DNA from: an uncultured Bacilli bacterium
Lineage (GTDB): Bacteria; Bacillota_I; Bacilli_A; RF39; UBA660
Length of the DNA stretch: 34,252 nt
NCBI GenBank assembly: GCA_910583685.1
Contig: CAJTXY010000013.1
Location: 1 to 34,252 of the forward strand
Direction: 5' to 3'
The notes under the pieces are model-generated. The model was not told where the DNA came from. It saw only the letters and a program-made list of their open reading frames with translations, and made no database searches. Below are positions 15,843-23,612 of the stretch, one piece after another (the stretch's first letter is position 1; the number at the start of each line of letters is the position of its first letter). Position numbers and translations under genes: made by a program.

Positions 15843-15856
15843 ATATTTTATTAAAT

Positions 15857-15875
15857 TGTGATAGATGTAATCACA
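15857..15875. promoter_or_regulatory. Inverted repeat between prsA and the spore mini-genes
   Basis: TGTGAT (15857-15862) and ATCACA (15870-15875) are perfect inverted half-sites around 7 nt. They lie just upstream of the prsA -35 and overlap the -35 side of the sporulation-like promoter. This is a plausible operator; the factor is unknown. Confidence 0.4.
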
Positions 15876-15900
15876 CAATTTACTCTTTTACCATAAAATA
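15873..15900 (+). promoter_or_regulatory. Sigma-K/sigma-E-like promoter for the spore mini-genes
   Basis: ACA (15873-15875), a 16-bp gap, then CATAAAATA (15892-15900) fits the mother-cell sigma-K pattern (AC box, then CATAnnnTA). No sigma-A pair is evident. It lies 33 bp before the first mini-gene. Confidence 0.5.
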
Positions 15901-15932
15901 GGAGTGAATACCAGAAAAAAGGAGGAGTTAAT

Positions 15933-16013
15933 ATGGGTAACTATGTATCATCATCAGCAATCGTTTTAGTATTATTTATTCTTTTAATTATTATTCTAGG
16001 TGCTTATATATAA
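15933..16013 (+). CDS. YjcZ-like sporulation mini-protein (26 residues)
   Basis: The 26-residue product is a short polar N-terminus and one hydrophobic helix (VLVLFILLIIILGAYI) with the terminal Gly-Ala-x-x of the YjcZ/SscA-type small sporulation family. A perfect GGAGGAG site precedes the ATG by five bases. It is followed 23 nt later by a second gene of the same type. The function of such proteins is spore-assembly related in bacilli; here that is inferred from similarity and the sigma-K-like promoter. Confidence 0.7.
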   Translation: MGNYVSSSAIVLVLFILLIIILGAYI

Positions 16014-16036
16014 TTTAATTTAAGGAGGTGTTAACT

Positions 16037-16159
16037 ATGTCTTGTGGTGAAGTAAATACTACAAATACTTGCTGCCATCAAGGTGGTAGAAGTGGATATA
16101 TCATCATCATTGTTTTATATATCTTACTTGCTATTATTTTAGGTAGTGCAATTTGCTAA
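16037..16159 (+). CDS. YjcZ-like mini-protein with Cys-rich N-terminus (40 residues)
   Basis: The 40-residue product has an N-terminal polar part with three Cys (C3 and C12-C13) and then GGRSGYIIIIVLYILLAIIL, the hydrophobic helix typical of YjcZ-family sporulation proteins, ending in another Cys. The ribosome site AAGGAGGTG is near-perfect. It is probably co-transcribed with the preceding mini-gene and made in the mother cell; the membrane or coat location is inferred. Confidence 0.7.
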   Translation: MSCGEVNTTNTCCHQGGRSGYIIIIVLYILLAIILGSAIC

Positions 16160-16234
16160 TTACACTATATTGGAGATGGGAACTTGTTTCTTATCTTTTT
16201 TTTGTTATTCTTTTTGTTAGAAGGAGAAAAGTTT

Positions 16235-16567
16235 ATGAAAAAGTTAATGACAAGTTATGTGCTTTCTATGTTGGGATTAAAGCAAGTAAAAGAGAAAAGA
16301 TATTCTCCATCTTCTAGGTCTGAGCCACAAGATGCTTATATTTTCCATAGTAAAGGGGATTATTATCAATATTTTATAGAAAACGGAGTAGCTATAGAGG
16401 AGAGTAACATCGAATATGTAAATTTAGGTATAATGCTTACCATCCTAAATGGTGATGTTATTGCTCTAAAAGGACACTGTGATTTGATCATAGAAAAAGT
16501 GAGTTCAAATTATGGGAATAATTCTCAGAATGGCTTTATTTATCAAAAACAAGTGGTTAAAAAATAA
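16235..16567 (+). CDS. Small unknown protein
   Basis: I do not recognise this 110-residue protein. It starts at an ATG behind AGAAGGAG; an in-frame start at 16184 would add an implausible Phe/Leu-rich leader through the ribosome site. It has no clear membrane segment, and a short polar, basic region (about 16-30) precedes a mixed alpha/beta body. It lies 75 bp after the two spore mini-genes on the same strand and is followed by a terminator, so it may belong to the sporulation transcript. Confidence 0.6.
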   Translation: MKKLMTSYVLSMLGLKQVKEKRYSPSSRSEPQDAYIFHSKGDYYQYFIENGVAIEESNIEYVNLGIMLTILNGDVIALKGHCDLIIEKVSSNYGNNSQNGFIYQKQVVKK

Positions 16568-16589
16568 TAAAAATTCAGATTTTAGTTTG

Positions 16590-16633
16590 CCTAATTATGG
16601 TTCGATATTTTGTAATTAGGTCTTTTATTTTTT
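16590..16633 (+). terminator. Terminator after the small unknown gene
   Basis: CCTAATTA (16590-16597) pairs perfectly with TAATTAGG (16613-16620); TCTTTTATTTTTT follows. Confidence 0.7.
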
Positions 16634-16760
16634 CATAAACTATTTTTAGTATTGTTTGTAGTAGAAAGGAAATTAATATTATTCAATAAAAAAACATACA
16701 AAATTTTTAGTGACTAGTTATATATTTGTCATTTGTGGGAAAAATAAAATTGGTGATACT

Positions 16761-17261
16761 ATGTTTTATTATCTGAATACATTTTTAATTTATTCTATGT
16801 TTGGATTTTTAATAGAGACAACCCTTAAAACATTTTTCTTTCATTCTATGAATAATGGAATTTTAATGGGACCTTGGATTCCTGTTTATGGATTTGGTGT
16901 TATGATTATTGTTTTTATTACCCGTTATGTTTTTCGTCATAGTACTAGGAAAGTTCCTAAATGGCTTAAACTTTTTATTATTTTTATGACTGTTTTTGTA
17001 GTTCTCACTATTTTAGAATTTATTGGTGGTATTATTATTGAAAAATTATTTCATAAAGTATTTTGGGATTATACCAATTTTAAATTTCACTTTGGTCACT
17101 ATATTTCTCTTGAGATGAGTGCACTTTGGGGTGTGCTTTCCATCATTTTCTTATACTTAGTAAAACCTTGGATGGATAAAATCATAAAAAAAATACCAAA
17201 GTGGTTGACCATTTTAGTATTCATAATTTTTATGATTGATGTTTTTATTACTTTTCTGTAA
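16761..17261 (+). CDS. CmpB-like membrane protein (putative ABC-transporter type IV, DUF1113-like)
   Basis: The 166-residue protein has four or five transmembrane segments. Its first part, with the Y-S-x-x-G-F-x-x-E-T pattern and then GILMGPWIPVYGFG (about 33-46), is the signature of the CmpB-like family (PF06541). The ATG at 16761 follows TTGGTGAT and is chosen over longer in-frame starts. Family function is not established. The 3' end overlaps the convergent HIT gene by 14 bp. Confidence 0.8.
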   Translation: MFYYLNTFLIYSMFGFLIETTLKTFFFHSMNNGILMGPWIPVYGFGVMIIVFITRYVFRHSTRKVPKWLKLFIIFMTVFVVLTILEFIGGIIIEKLFHKVFWDYTNFKFHFGHYISLEMSALWGVLSIIFLYLVKPWMDKIIKKIPKWLTILVFIIFMIDVFITFL

Positions 17262-17646
17262 GTTTTTTGTAAATGGTATCGGTATCTTCTAGTAAATCCT
17301 CGTTTGATATTTCTTTGTATTCATCATTTTTATAACGTGGTATTAGATGAATGTGAAAATGCTTTATATCTTGACCATAAAAATTGTTTTCAGTGATTGT
17401 AAGTCCATCACAGTTTAGTTTTTCTTTTAGTAATGGAAAAATCTTTTCTCTTGTGATTTTTAATGCATATACTATAAAGTCTTCTTCAATATCTAGGACG
17501 TTTTCTTGATGCTTTTTTGGAACAATTAACAAATGACCATTTGTAATAGGATTAATATCCATAAATATTTTTGCTATATCATCTTCATAAATTGTTTTAG
17601 TAGGGATTTCTCCTTTCATAATTTTACAAAATAGGCAATCTTCCAT
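17248..17646 (-). CDS. hit: HIT-family nucleotide hydrolase (HINT-like)
   Basis: The 132-residue product is a full HIT protein: N-terminal DCLFCKIMKGEIPTKTIYED with a zinc-type CxxC, the core INPITNGHLLIVPKKH (about 31-46), and the complete triad HFHIHLI near residues 102-108 before PRY. Such proteins hydrolyse nucleoside phosphoramidates or similar AMP conjugates. Its start lies 12 nt after the upstream gene's stop and is preceded by AAGGAGGAAG, so the two form a minus-strand operon. Contrast the HIT-like protein at 5066, which lacks the first His. Confidence 0.92.
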   Translation of the reverse strand: MEDCLFCKIMKGEIPTKTIYEDDIAKIFMDINPITNGHLLIVPKKHQENVLDIEEDFIVYALKITREKIFPLLKEKLNCDGLTITENNFYGQDIKHFHIHLIPRYKNDEYKEISNEDLLEDTDTIYKKLTEK

Positions 17647-17658
17647 TTTTCTTCCTCC

Positions 17659-18396
17659 TTAATTTAAGTAACTATATTTTATATTATACTTTGTTTCTGT
17701 CGTTTTGTCATTTGTTAGAACTCCTGTTATGATTTCTTTTATATAATTATTTGGTAGAATTAAGTTCTCTATTTTTATACTTTGTGTAATATCACTTCTA
17801 TTTGTTATCGTTAATGTGTAGTTTTTTGGTGAAATTTGGTTTGCTTTATGTTCTATTGATAATTGATTTATAGCTTGTAGTATATATGGTAGGGTAAAAA
17901 AATCTACTTTTAAGTCTTTTTCTATTGTATAAATCTTTAAGTTTTTTAGATTTTTTTCCTTTAATAACTGTTCTTTTACCTCTTGTGACATTTTATTTAG
18001 GGGAGTATTTATTTTTACTTTTATTGTTTTATCATTTATCTGTTCTTCTAAGTTTTTTTCTATGTGGGTGAGAAGTGTTTTTCCATATTGATAGTCCTCT
18101 TTGTAAGTTGAGATTATTTTTTTCTTTTGATAAGATAGATAAAAGTATAGGTTTTTATTTTGATGATTGGTTATTTTTTGTATAAACTTTTTATTTTTTT
18201 CGTCATAGATTAGTTTTTCTTTTTTTAATTCTGTTTTTATACTTACATAGTGTTCTTTTAAGTAAGTATCTATTTTCTTTTCTACTTTGGGCATCATAAT
18301 ATCTACCTTTTTTTCTTCTACGACAATAAAACCTAATAATGTAAATGAGATCAAAAAGAAAAATGCCATACCATATGTTAATTTGTTTTTATTCAT
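17659..18396 (-). CDS. Membrane-anchored protein of unknown function
   Basis: The 245-residue protein has one N-terminal hydrophobic anchor (about residues 8-26) and a lysine-rich extracytoplasmic part with alternating helical and beta segments, ending in a beta-rich domain (about 195-245). I recognise no family. The ATG at 18396 is preferred over an in-frame GTG nine bases upstream because AGGTGATC spaces correctly to the ATG. It is the first gene of an operon with the HIT hydrolase. A hairpin with a T-run on its own strand lies 63 bp before the start. Confidence 0.65.
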   Translation of the reverse strand: MNKNKLTYGMAFFFLISFTLLGFIVVEEKKVDIMMPKVEKKIDTYLKEHYVSIKTELKKEKLIYDEKNKKFIQKITNHQNKNLYFYLSYQKKKIISTYKEDYQYGKTLLTHIEKNLEEQINDKTIKVKINTPLNKMSQEVKEQLLKEKNLKNLKIYTIEKDLKVDFFTLPYILQAINQLSIEHKANQISPKNYTLTITNRSDITQSIKIENLILPNNYIKEIITGVLTNDKTTETKYNIKYSYLN

Positions 18397-18458
18397 ATTG
18401 ATCACCTTGTATTTATTTTATCAGAAAATATGGAAAAATACTTTAAAATAAATGAAAA

Positions 18459-18498
18459 AATAAGAACGATTTACAGGGAATAGGGAATCGTTCTTATT
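18459..18498 (-). terminator. Strong hairpin with T-run upstream of the 18396 gene
   Basis: AATAAGAACGATT (18459-18471) pairs perfectly over 13 bp with 18486-18498, loop 14 nt. On the minus strand six T follow, so it is a terminator pointing toward the gene that starts at 18396. It may be a leader attenuator or the end of a lost gene. Confidence 0.6.
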
Positions 18499-18555
18499 TA
18501 TGTGAATACTTGCAGATATTCAATGGTATTATGATTGAACTTTGTCCTTTTTATA

Positions 18556-18633
18556 CAAAATCTTTAAAGTTTTTTAAAAATGTGGTAAAATACAGGTGTT
18601 TCTTTTAAAACTACATTTTTTTTAAAGATTTTG
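18556..18633. repeat. 13-bp inverted repeat bracketing the suf promoter
   Basis: CAAAATCTTTAAA (18556-18568) and TTTAAAGATTTTG (18621-18633) are perfect inverted copies 52 nt apart, with the suf -10 between them. They could be two operator half-sites or form a leader hairpin. Confidence 0.6.
18563..18591 (+). promoter_or_regulatory. suf operon promoter
   Basis: An extended -10, TGGTAAAAT (18583-18591), has a weak -35 TTTAAA (18563-18568) 17 bp upstream, inside the left arm of the inverted repeat. The leader to sufC is about 70 nt. Confidence 0.5.
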
Positions 18634-18669
18634 TTATATAACAAGTATAGATTGAATTGAGGTGATACT

Positions 18670-19434
18670 GTGTTAGAAATTAAAAATATAGATGTTAAAA
18701 TTAAAGATAGTTCTCAACATATTTTGAATGACTTTTCTTTATCCATTGGAAAAGGAGAAGTTCACGTAATTATGGGGCCTAATGGAACTGGGAAAAGTAC
18801 TCTTGCTAAAGTAGTTATGGGACATTATAAATATGAAGTCGCTTCTGGTTGTATTTGTTTTTGTGGAGAAGATATTACAGATATGGCTGTTGATAAGCGG
18901 GCTAAACTTGGAATTTTTTTAGGAATGCAAGATCCTACTGAAATAGAGGGAGTTACTAATAGTGAGTTTTTGCGAACTGCTTTGAAAGAAGTGACTGGAG
19001 AAAAGATAAATCTTTATACTTTTATTCAAGAAGTAGAAAAAGATATGCAAGATTTAAAACTTAGTGGTGATATGTTACATCGATCTTTAAATAAAGGTTT
19101 TTCTGGTGGTGAGAAGAAGAAAAACGAAATTTTGCAATTAAAGGTTTTAAAACCAAAACTTATTATTTTAGATGAGATTGATTCTGGACTTGATGTCGAT
19201 AGCTTAAAAATTGTCTGTCAAAATATTAATTCTTATTTAGAAGAAAATGAGGAAGCTTCTGTTTTGATGATTACTCATTATCCGAGAATTTTAGAATATA
19301 TTCATCCCGATTATGTTCATATTATGCAAGATGGTAAGATAGAAAAGACAGGGGATCTCTCTCTTGCAAAAATCGTTGAAAAAGAGGGGTACCATAGTAT
19401 AAATGTTATGGATGAGGAAGACATTTATGAATAA
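18670..19434 (+). CDS. sufC: SufC, Fe-S cluster assembly ATPase
   Basis: SufC is the ABC-type ATPase that drives the SufBCD scaffold. The 254-residue product has Walker A GPNGTGKST (about residues 37-45), the SufC-type signature FSGGEKKKNEILQL, Walker B LIILDEIDSGLD and a switch His in MITHYPRI. It starts with GTG behind GAGGTGAT and is the first gene of the suf operon, whose order sufC-D-S-U-(X)-B is the Bacillota arrangement plus one extra gene. Its last codons overlap the sufD start by 8 bp. Confidence 0.96.
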   Translation: MLEIKNIDVKIKDSSQHILNDFSLSIGKGEVHVIMGPNGTGKSTLAKVVMGHYKYEVASGCICFCGEDITDMAVDKRAKLGIFLGMQDPTEIEGVTNSEFLRTALKEVTGEKINLYTFIQEVEKDMQDLKLSGDMLHRSLNKGFSGGEKKKNEILQLKVLKPKLIILDEIDSGLDVDSLKIVCQNINSYLEENEEASVLMITHYPRILEYIHPDYVHIMQDGKIEKTGDLSLAKIVEKEGYHSINVMDEEDIYE

Positions 19435-20086
19435 AATAGTATTAGATAAAGAAGAGGTTATTGTAGTTGATGAAGACCTAGATGTTGTAGTTTCTTCTGG
19501 GATGGTAAGAGAAGTTTATTTGTGTGCACAAAATAAAAATGTTTCCATAAACTATCAAGTAGCAAAAGATGCTCATTTAGTTGTACATCATTATAGTATT
19601 GATAGTAGTTTTCAAATTTCTATTCATCTAGATGGTGAGAATGCTTCTGTTCAATATTTTTATAGTACAATTAACGAAGAAAACCACGATTTTCATTTAG
19701 AATTATTTCATAATGCTTCTAAGACAGAGAGTGATGTTGTCTGTCATGGTGTAAATGCGAAAGATCAGTCTTTACTTTTTGATATTTACCCTTATGTTTT
19801 AAAACAAAGTAAACTTTGTGTATGTAATCAGGAGAATAGTATTATTAATTTATCAGAAGGACAGTCGGTGATTCGTCCTAATTTACTAATTGATTGTTAT
19901 GATGTCATATCTAGTCATTCTGCTTATATTGGTTCTTTTCGAGATGATTTTGTTTTCTATTTGATGAGTAGAGGCTTGTCGAGAGAGGCTAGTTATGAAA
20001 TTTTGATGAAAAGTTTTTTAGTACGAGATGTAGTAAAATTGGAAAAAGTATTTCCTAAGTTTTTAGAAAAATTAAAAAAATTATAA
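19427..20086 (+). CDS. sufD: SufD-like scaffold subunit, short form
   Basis: The 219-residue product has the SufB/SufD beta-helix style and ends with a typical C-terminal segment: YLMSRGLSREASYEILMKSFLVRDVV, shared with SufB's LMSRGISKEEAMELIVLGF. It is about half the usual SufD length (about 430 residues in Bacillus) and lacks most of the N-terminal region. The ATG at 19427 has GAGGAAG six bases upstream; an alternative in-frame start at 19403 has no such site. It forms the SufBC2D scaffold with SufC. The small size looks genuine because the gene is uninterrupted. Confidence 0.85.
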   Translation: MNKIVLDKEEVIVVDEDLDVVVSSGMVREVYLCAQNKNVSINYQVAKDAHLVVHHYSIDSSFQISIHLDGENASVQYFYSTINEENHDFHLELFHNASKTESDVVCHGVNAKDQSLLFDIYPYVLKQSKLCVCNQENSIINLSEGQSVIRPNLLIDCYDVISSHSAYIGSFRDDFVFYLMSRGLSREASYEILMKSFLVRDVVKLEKVFPKFLEKLKKL

Positions 20087-20102
20087 AAAGGAGGTGTTTA
20101 AT

Positions 20103-21299
20103 GTGCATCGAGAAGATTTTCCTATGCTTTCTCAAGATATCGTTTATTTTGATAATGGTGCTACTTCTTTAAAACCACAGGTGATGATTGATGCCATTGT
20201 GGATTACTATAGTAATCATACAGCTAATATTCATAGAGGGGATTATGATGCGGCGATTAAGACAGATGCTCTTTATGATGAGGCAAGAGAGGTTGTTAAA
20301 GCTTTTATTCACGCTCAAAGTTCAAGGGAAATTGTGTTTACTAGTGGAATGACTGATGGAATGAATCGCATTGTTTTTGGATTTATGAGACAGCATTTAA
20401 AAGCGGGGGATGAAGTTTTAATTTCTAAGGCAGAGCATGCCTCTTGTGCAATCCCTTGGTATGTTTTACAGAAGGAGTTAGGAATTGTAGTTCGTAATAT
20501 TCCGTTAGATGATGAACATAAACTAACTGTTGAGAGTTTAGAGGCAATGATTACGCCTAAGACAAAGGTTATCTCTATTGCTCATATTACAAATGTAATT
20601 GGCGATATTCGAGATGTGAAGAAGATTGGTGAGATTGCAGAGAAACACGATATTTATTTTGTGGTAGATGCTGCACAAAGTGTTTCCCACGTTCCTGTTA
20701 ATGTTTCGGAGATGAAAGCATCTTTTCTGGTTTTTTCAGCTCATAAAATGTTAGGACCTACAGGTGTTGGGGTTTTATATGGAAAAATTGAACTGTTAGA
20801 GCAGATGGTACCACTTTGTTATGGTGGAGGAATGAATGAATTCTTTGAGTCTACGGGGGAATATGAGTTTAGGGATGTTCCTACTCGCTTTGAAGCAGGA
20901 ACACCACCTATTGCAGAAGTGATAGGGCTTTCCCGTGTGATTCAGTATATTGAGTCTATTGGTGTTGAAAATATTCATAAACATGAGGTGGAACTTAAAA
21001 AATATTTAGTTTCTGAACTTTCAAAAATTCCTAACATCGTCTTATATAATAAAAGTAGTGAGAGTGGTATTTTAGCTTTTAATATTCGTGGAGTTTTTAG
21101 TCAAGATACGGCTATTTACTTAAATCACTATCATATTTATATTAGAGCGGGAAATCATTGTAGTAAAATGTTAAAAGATGATTTGAATATTAAAAATACG
21201 TGTCGTGTTAGTATGCATTTATATAATACAAAGGAAGATATTGATAGACTTGTAGAAGCTTTAAAAAATAGTGAAGATATATTTAAAATTATACTTTAG
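20103..21299 (+). CDS. sufS: SufS, cysteine desulfurase
   Basis: SufS takes sulfur from cysteine with PLP and passes it to SufU. The 398-residue product opens VHREDFPML, has NIHRGDYD, the PLP-lysine motif SAHKMLGPTG, and the catalytic Cys in RAGNHCSKML, matching group II (SufS/CsdA) enzymes. A GTG at 20103 is chosen because GGAGGTG at 20090-20096 gives 6 nt spacing; an in-frame GTG nine bases upstream lies within the ribosome site. It is 16 nt after sufD and immediately before sufU. Confidence 0.96.
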   Translation: MHREDFPMLSQDIVYFDNGATSLKPQVMIDAIVDYYSNHTANIHRGDYDAAIKTDALYDEAREVVKAFIHAQSSREIVFTSGMTDGMNRIVFGFMRQHLKAGDEVLISKAEHASCAIPWYVLQKELGIVVRNIPLDDEHKLTVESLEAMITPKTKVISIAHITNVIGDIRDVKKIGEIAEKHDIYFVVDAAQSVSHVPVNVSEMKASFLVFSAHKMLGPTGVGVLYGKIELLEQMVPLCYGGGMNEFFESTGEYEFRDVPTRFEAGTPPIAEVIGLSRVIQYIESIGVENIHKHEVELKKYLVSELSKIPNIVLYNKSSESGILAFNIRGVFSQDTAIYLNHYHIYIRAGNHCSKMLKDDLNIKNTCRVSMHLYNTKEDIDRLVEALKNSEDIFKIIL

Positions 21300-21310
21300 G
21301 ATGTGGTAGA

Positions 21311-21739
21311 ATGGATCGTAAATTGCGGCAGGAAATTATTATAGATAATTATCAGAATCCTTATCATAAAGGATTGATAGAAGATAGGGATTCTTCTTAT
21401 ATTCAAAATAATACCAATAGTGTTTCTTGTATTGACAACGTAGATATTATGTATAAAATAAAGGACGGAGTGATTGAAGATATTTATTTTGATGGGGAAG
21501 CATGTGCTATTTCTACTAGTGCTACTTCTATTATGATTCGAACTCTGATTGGAAAAACAGTCGAGGATGCGAAGAAGTATTTAGAAAATTATGAGGCGAT
21601 GATAGAGGAGAAGCCTTATGACAAAGAGTTACTTGGAGAGCTCAATGTATATGATGAGATTTATTTACAACCAAATCGTAAGAAATGTGCCCTTTTACCA
21701 TTTGAGTCACTAAAGAAAGTATTGGAGGAAATAAAATGA
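21311..21739 (+). CDS. sufU: SufU, zinc-dependent sulfur transferase
   Basis: SufU accepts persulfide from SufS in Gram-positive bacteria. The 142-residue product has the zinc-ligand set expected of SufU: Cys about residue 40 with nearby Asp (SCIDNVD), Cys in GEACAIS, and Cys in RKKCALLPF near the C-terminus, plus the opening YQNPYHKG. It starts 11 nt after sufS, and its stop overlaps the next gene's start (ATGA). Confidence 0.95.
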   Translation: MDRKLRQEIIIDNYQNPYHKGLIEDRDSSYIQNNTNSVSCIDNVDIMYKIKDGVIEDIYFDGEACAISTSATSIMIRTLIGKTVEDAKKYLENYEAMIEEKPYDKELLGELNVYDEIYLQPNRKKCALLPFESLKKVLEEIK

Positions 21740-22140
21740 TAGAACAAGAAAAAATGTATCACAGAGACGATTTGCAGCTAAAGATGGTTTGGAAATTTGG
21801 CGGTTATGAAGTTGAAAACTTATTTTGGGAGTTTTTAACTTATGCTGTTGTAACAGAACAAGATGGAGTTTTTACTGATGTAGTTGATGGTACTACTTAT
21901 ATTAAAAAACATTCAGGGGAAGATTCTTTAATGCCTGGGGAGGAAAGAGTAAGTGAACCTTATTATTATGGAGTTTCGGAGCATATTTATTTTAAAAATG
22001 AAATGAATAGTGTTGATGATATTAAGAGAGCAATGAAAAAATCAGGATTGTCATTTCGTCAGGATTTAACGTGTGAAGATCATCAAGATTCCACATATAG
22101 AGGGAGAATAGCTACATTGATAAAATCATTGAAAAGATAG
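21736..22140 (+). CDS. Unrecognised protein between sufU and sufB
   Basis: I do not recognise this 134-residue protein. It begins by overlapping the sufU stop by 4 bp, so it is translationally coupled to it, and sufB follows 10 nt later with a GGAGAAA site. It is acidic, soluble-looking and rich in aromatic residues (Trp-Lys-Phe-Gly-Gly-Tyr about 24-29, YYYG about 74-77). Only one Cys (in LTCEDH) is present, so it is not an A-type scaffold or a ferredoxin. The context implies a role in iron-sulfur assembly, perhaps regulatory or structural; no function is claimed. Confidence 0.7.
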   Translation: MIEQEKMYHRDDLQLKMVWKFGGYEVENLFWEFLTYAVVTEQDGVFTDVVDGTTYIKKHSGEDSLMPGEERVSEPYYYGVSEHIYFKNEMNSVDDIKRAMKKSGLSFRQDLTCEDHQDSTYRGRIATLIKSLKR

Positions 22141-22150
22141 GAGAAAAAAG

Positions 22151-23458
22151 ATGGAGATTGTTGGAATAACCGAAGAAAATATCAAAAAGATTTCTTCTAT
22201 AAAAGGAGAGAGTGATGACATATTGAAGTTTCGGCTTCAGAGTTTAGAGAATTTCCAAAAATCGAAGTTACCTGATTTTGGTCCTAAAATAGAAATTGAT
22301 TTTGCTAAAATCATTTATTATAAGTCTAGTAATGATGCTCTTCGAGATGATTGGAATCAAGTGTTGAAGCCAATCGTAGATGAACTTGATACCTTGGGGG
22401 TACTAGAAAGTGAAACCCATTTAGATGGTATGGGTGTACAGTATGAGAGTGAAGTTATTTATCATAATATGCTAGAAGAGCTTAAAAGTAAGAATGTTGT
22501 TTTTACTTCTATTGAGGATGCTATGAAGCATTACCCTGAGATTGTGAAGAAGTATTTTGGGAAAATTGTATCTAATGCTGAAAATAAGTTTGCTTCATTA
22601 AATGGTGCTGTTTTTAGCGGGGGAAGTTTTATTTATATTCCACCTCATACTCATCTTGAGCGTCCACTTCAAAGCTATTTTCGTATTAATAGCCGTAATA
22701 TGGGGCAGTTTGAACGTACTTTGATTGTAGTAGATGATGATAGTAGTCTTCATTATGTGGAAGGATGTACTGCACCTACTTATAGTGAGTCATCTCTTCA
22801 TGCTGCGGTTGTGGAGATTTATGTGGGGCGAGGAAGTAAATGTCGTTATTCTACGATTCAAAATTGGGCACCTAATGTTTACAACTTAGTAACGAAGCGT
22901 GCTGTTGTTGCTGATGATGGCGTGATGGAATGGATTGATGGCAATATTGGTAGTTACAAAACAATGAAATACCCTTGTTGTGTTTTAAAGGGTGATCGTT
23001 CACAGGGAACGTGTATTACTATCAGTGTAGCTTCCTTGTTACAAGAACAAGATAGTGGGGCTAGAATGATTCATTTAGGTCAAAATACGAAAAGTAATAT
23101 TATTTCTAAGAGTATTGCCCAAAATGGTGGAAATGCTACTTATAGAGGAAAGGTTCTTATCACAGGTAAAGCACAGAATAGTGAAGCTATTGTAAAGTGT
23201 GATACTTTAATATTAGATGAAAAATCTAAAAGTGATACCATTGTTACTAACTCTTGCCATAATAAAAGTAGTAATATTGAACATGAAGCGACTGTTTCTA
23301 AAATAAGTGAAGATAATTTATTTTATTTAATGAGTAGAGGAATCTCAAAAGAGGAAGCAATGGAACTTATTGTTCTTGGTTTCTTAGAAAAATTTCGGGA
23401 AGAACTACCAATGGAATATGCAGTTGAATTGAATCAATTAATTAAAAGAAATTTATAA
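22151..23458 (+). CDS. sufB: SufB, Fe-S cluster scaffold
   Basis: SufB is the main scaffold that assembles the cluster with SufC and SufD. The 435-residue product has GGSFIYIPPHTHLERPLQSY, VEGCTAPTYSESSLHAAVVE (with the Cys typical of SufB), the WAPNVYNLVTKRAVV segment, and the C-terminal SRGISKEEAMELIVLGF. The catalytic Glu and His of the family lie in the C-terminal SufBD core. Length is a little under the usual 465. It is the last suf gene and is followed by a terminator. Confidence 0.96.
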   Translation: MEIVGITEENIKKISSIKGESDDILKFRLQSLENFQKSKLPDFGPKIEIDFAKIIYYKSSNDALRDDWNQVLKPIVDELDTLGVLESETHLDGMGVQYESEVIYHNMLEELKSKNVVFTSIEDAMKHYPEIVKKYFGKIVSNAENKFASLNGAVFSGGSFIYIPPHTHLERPLQSYFRINSRNMGQFERTLIVVDDDSSLHYVEGCTAPTYSESSLHAAVVEIYVGRGSKCRYSTIQNWAPNVYNLVTKRAVVADDGVMEWIDGNIGSYKTMKYPCCVLKGDRSQGTCITISVASLLQEQDSGARMIHLGQNTKSNIISKSIAQNGGNATYRGKVLITGKAQNSEAIVKCDTLILDEKSKSDTIVTNSCHNKSSNIEHEATVSKISEDNLFYLMSRGISKEEAMELIVLGFLEKFREELPMEYAVELNQLIKRNL

Positions 23459-23490
23459 AAACTTGTCTATTGATGTAGATCAAGTTTTTT
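23457..23490 (+). terminator. suf operon terminator
   Basis: AAAAACTTG (23457-23465) pairs with CAAGTTTTT (23481-23489), with an inner TCTA/TAGA extension and one bulge, then T-rich sequence. Confidence 0.75.
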
Positions 23491-23553
23491 AATTTGTAAA
23501 ATTCTAAATGTATTTTTATAAATCTGGTCTTTGTTCTTTTCCAAATTGTTTAT

Positions 23554-23581
23554 TTGACGATTTGTCTTTTTTTTCTAATAC
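23554..23581 (+). promoter_or_regulatory. Probable promoter for the SSB-like gene
   Basis: TTGACG (23554-23559), 16-bp spacer and TAATAC (23576-23581) lie 32 bp before the ATG. Confidence 0.45.
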
Positions 23582-23612
23582 CATTATGATACCGCTAGAA
23601 AGGAGGGATTTC

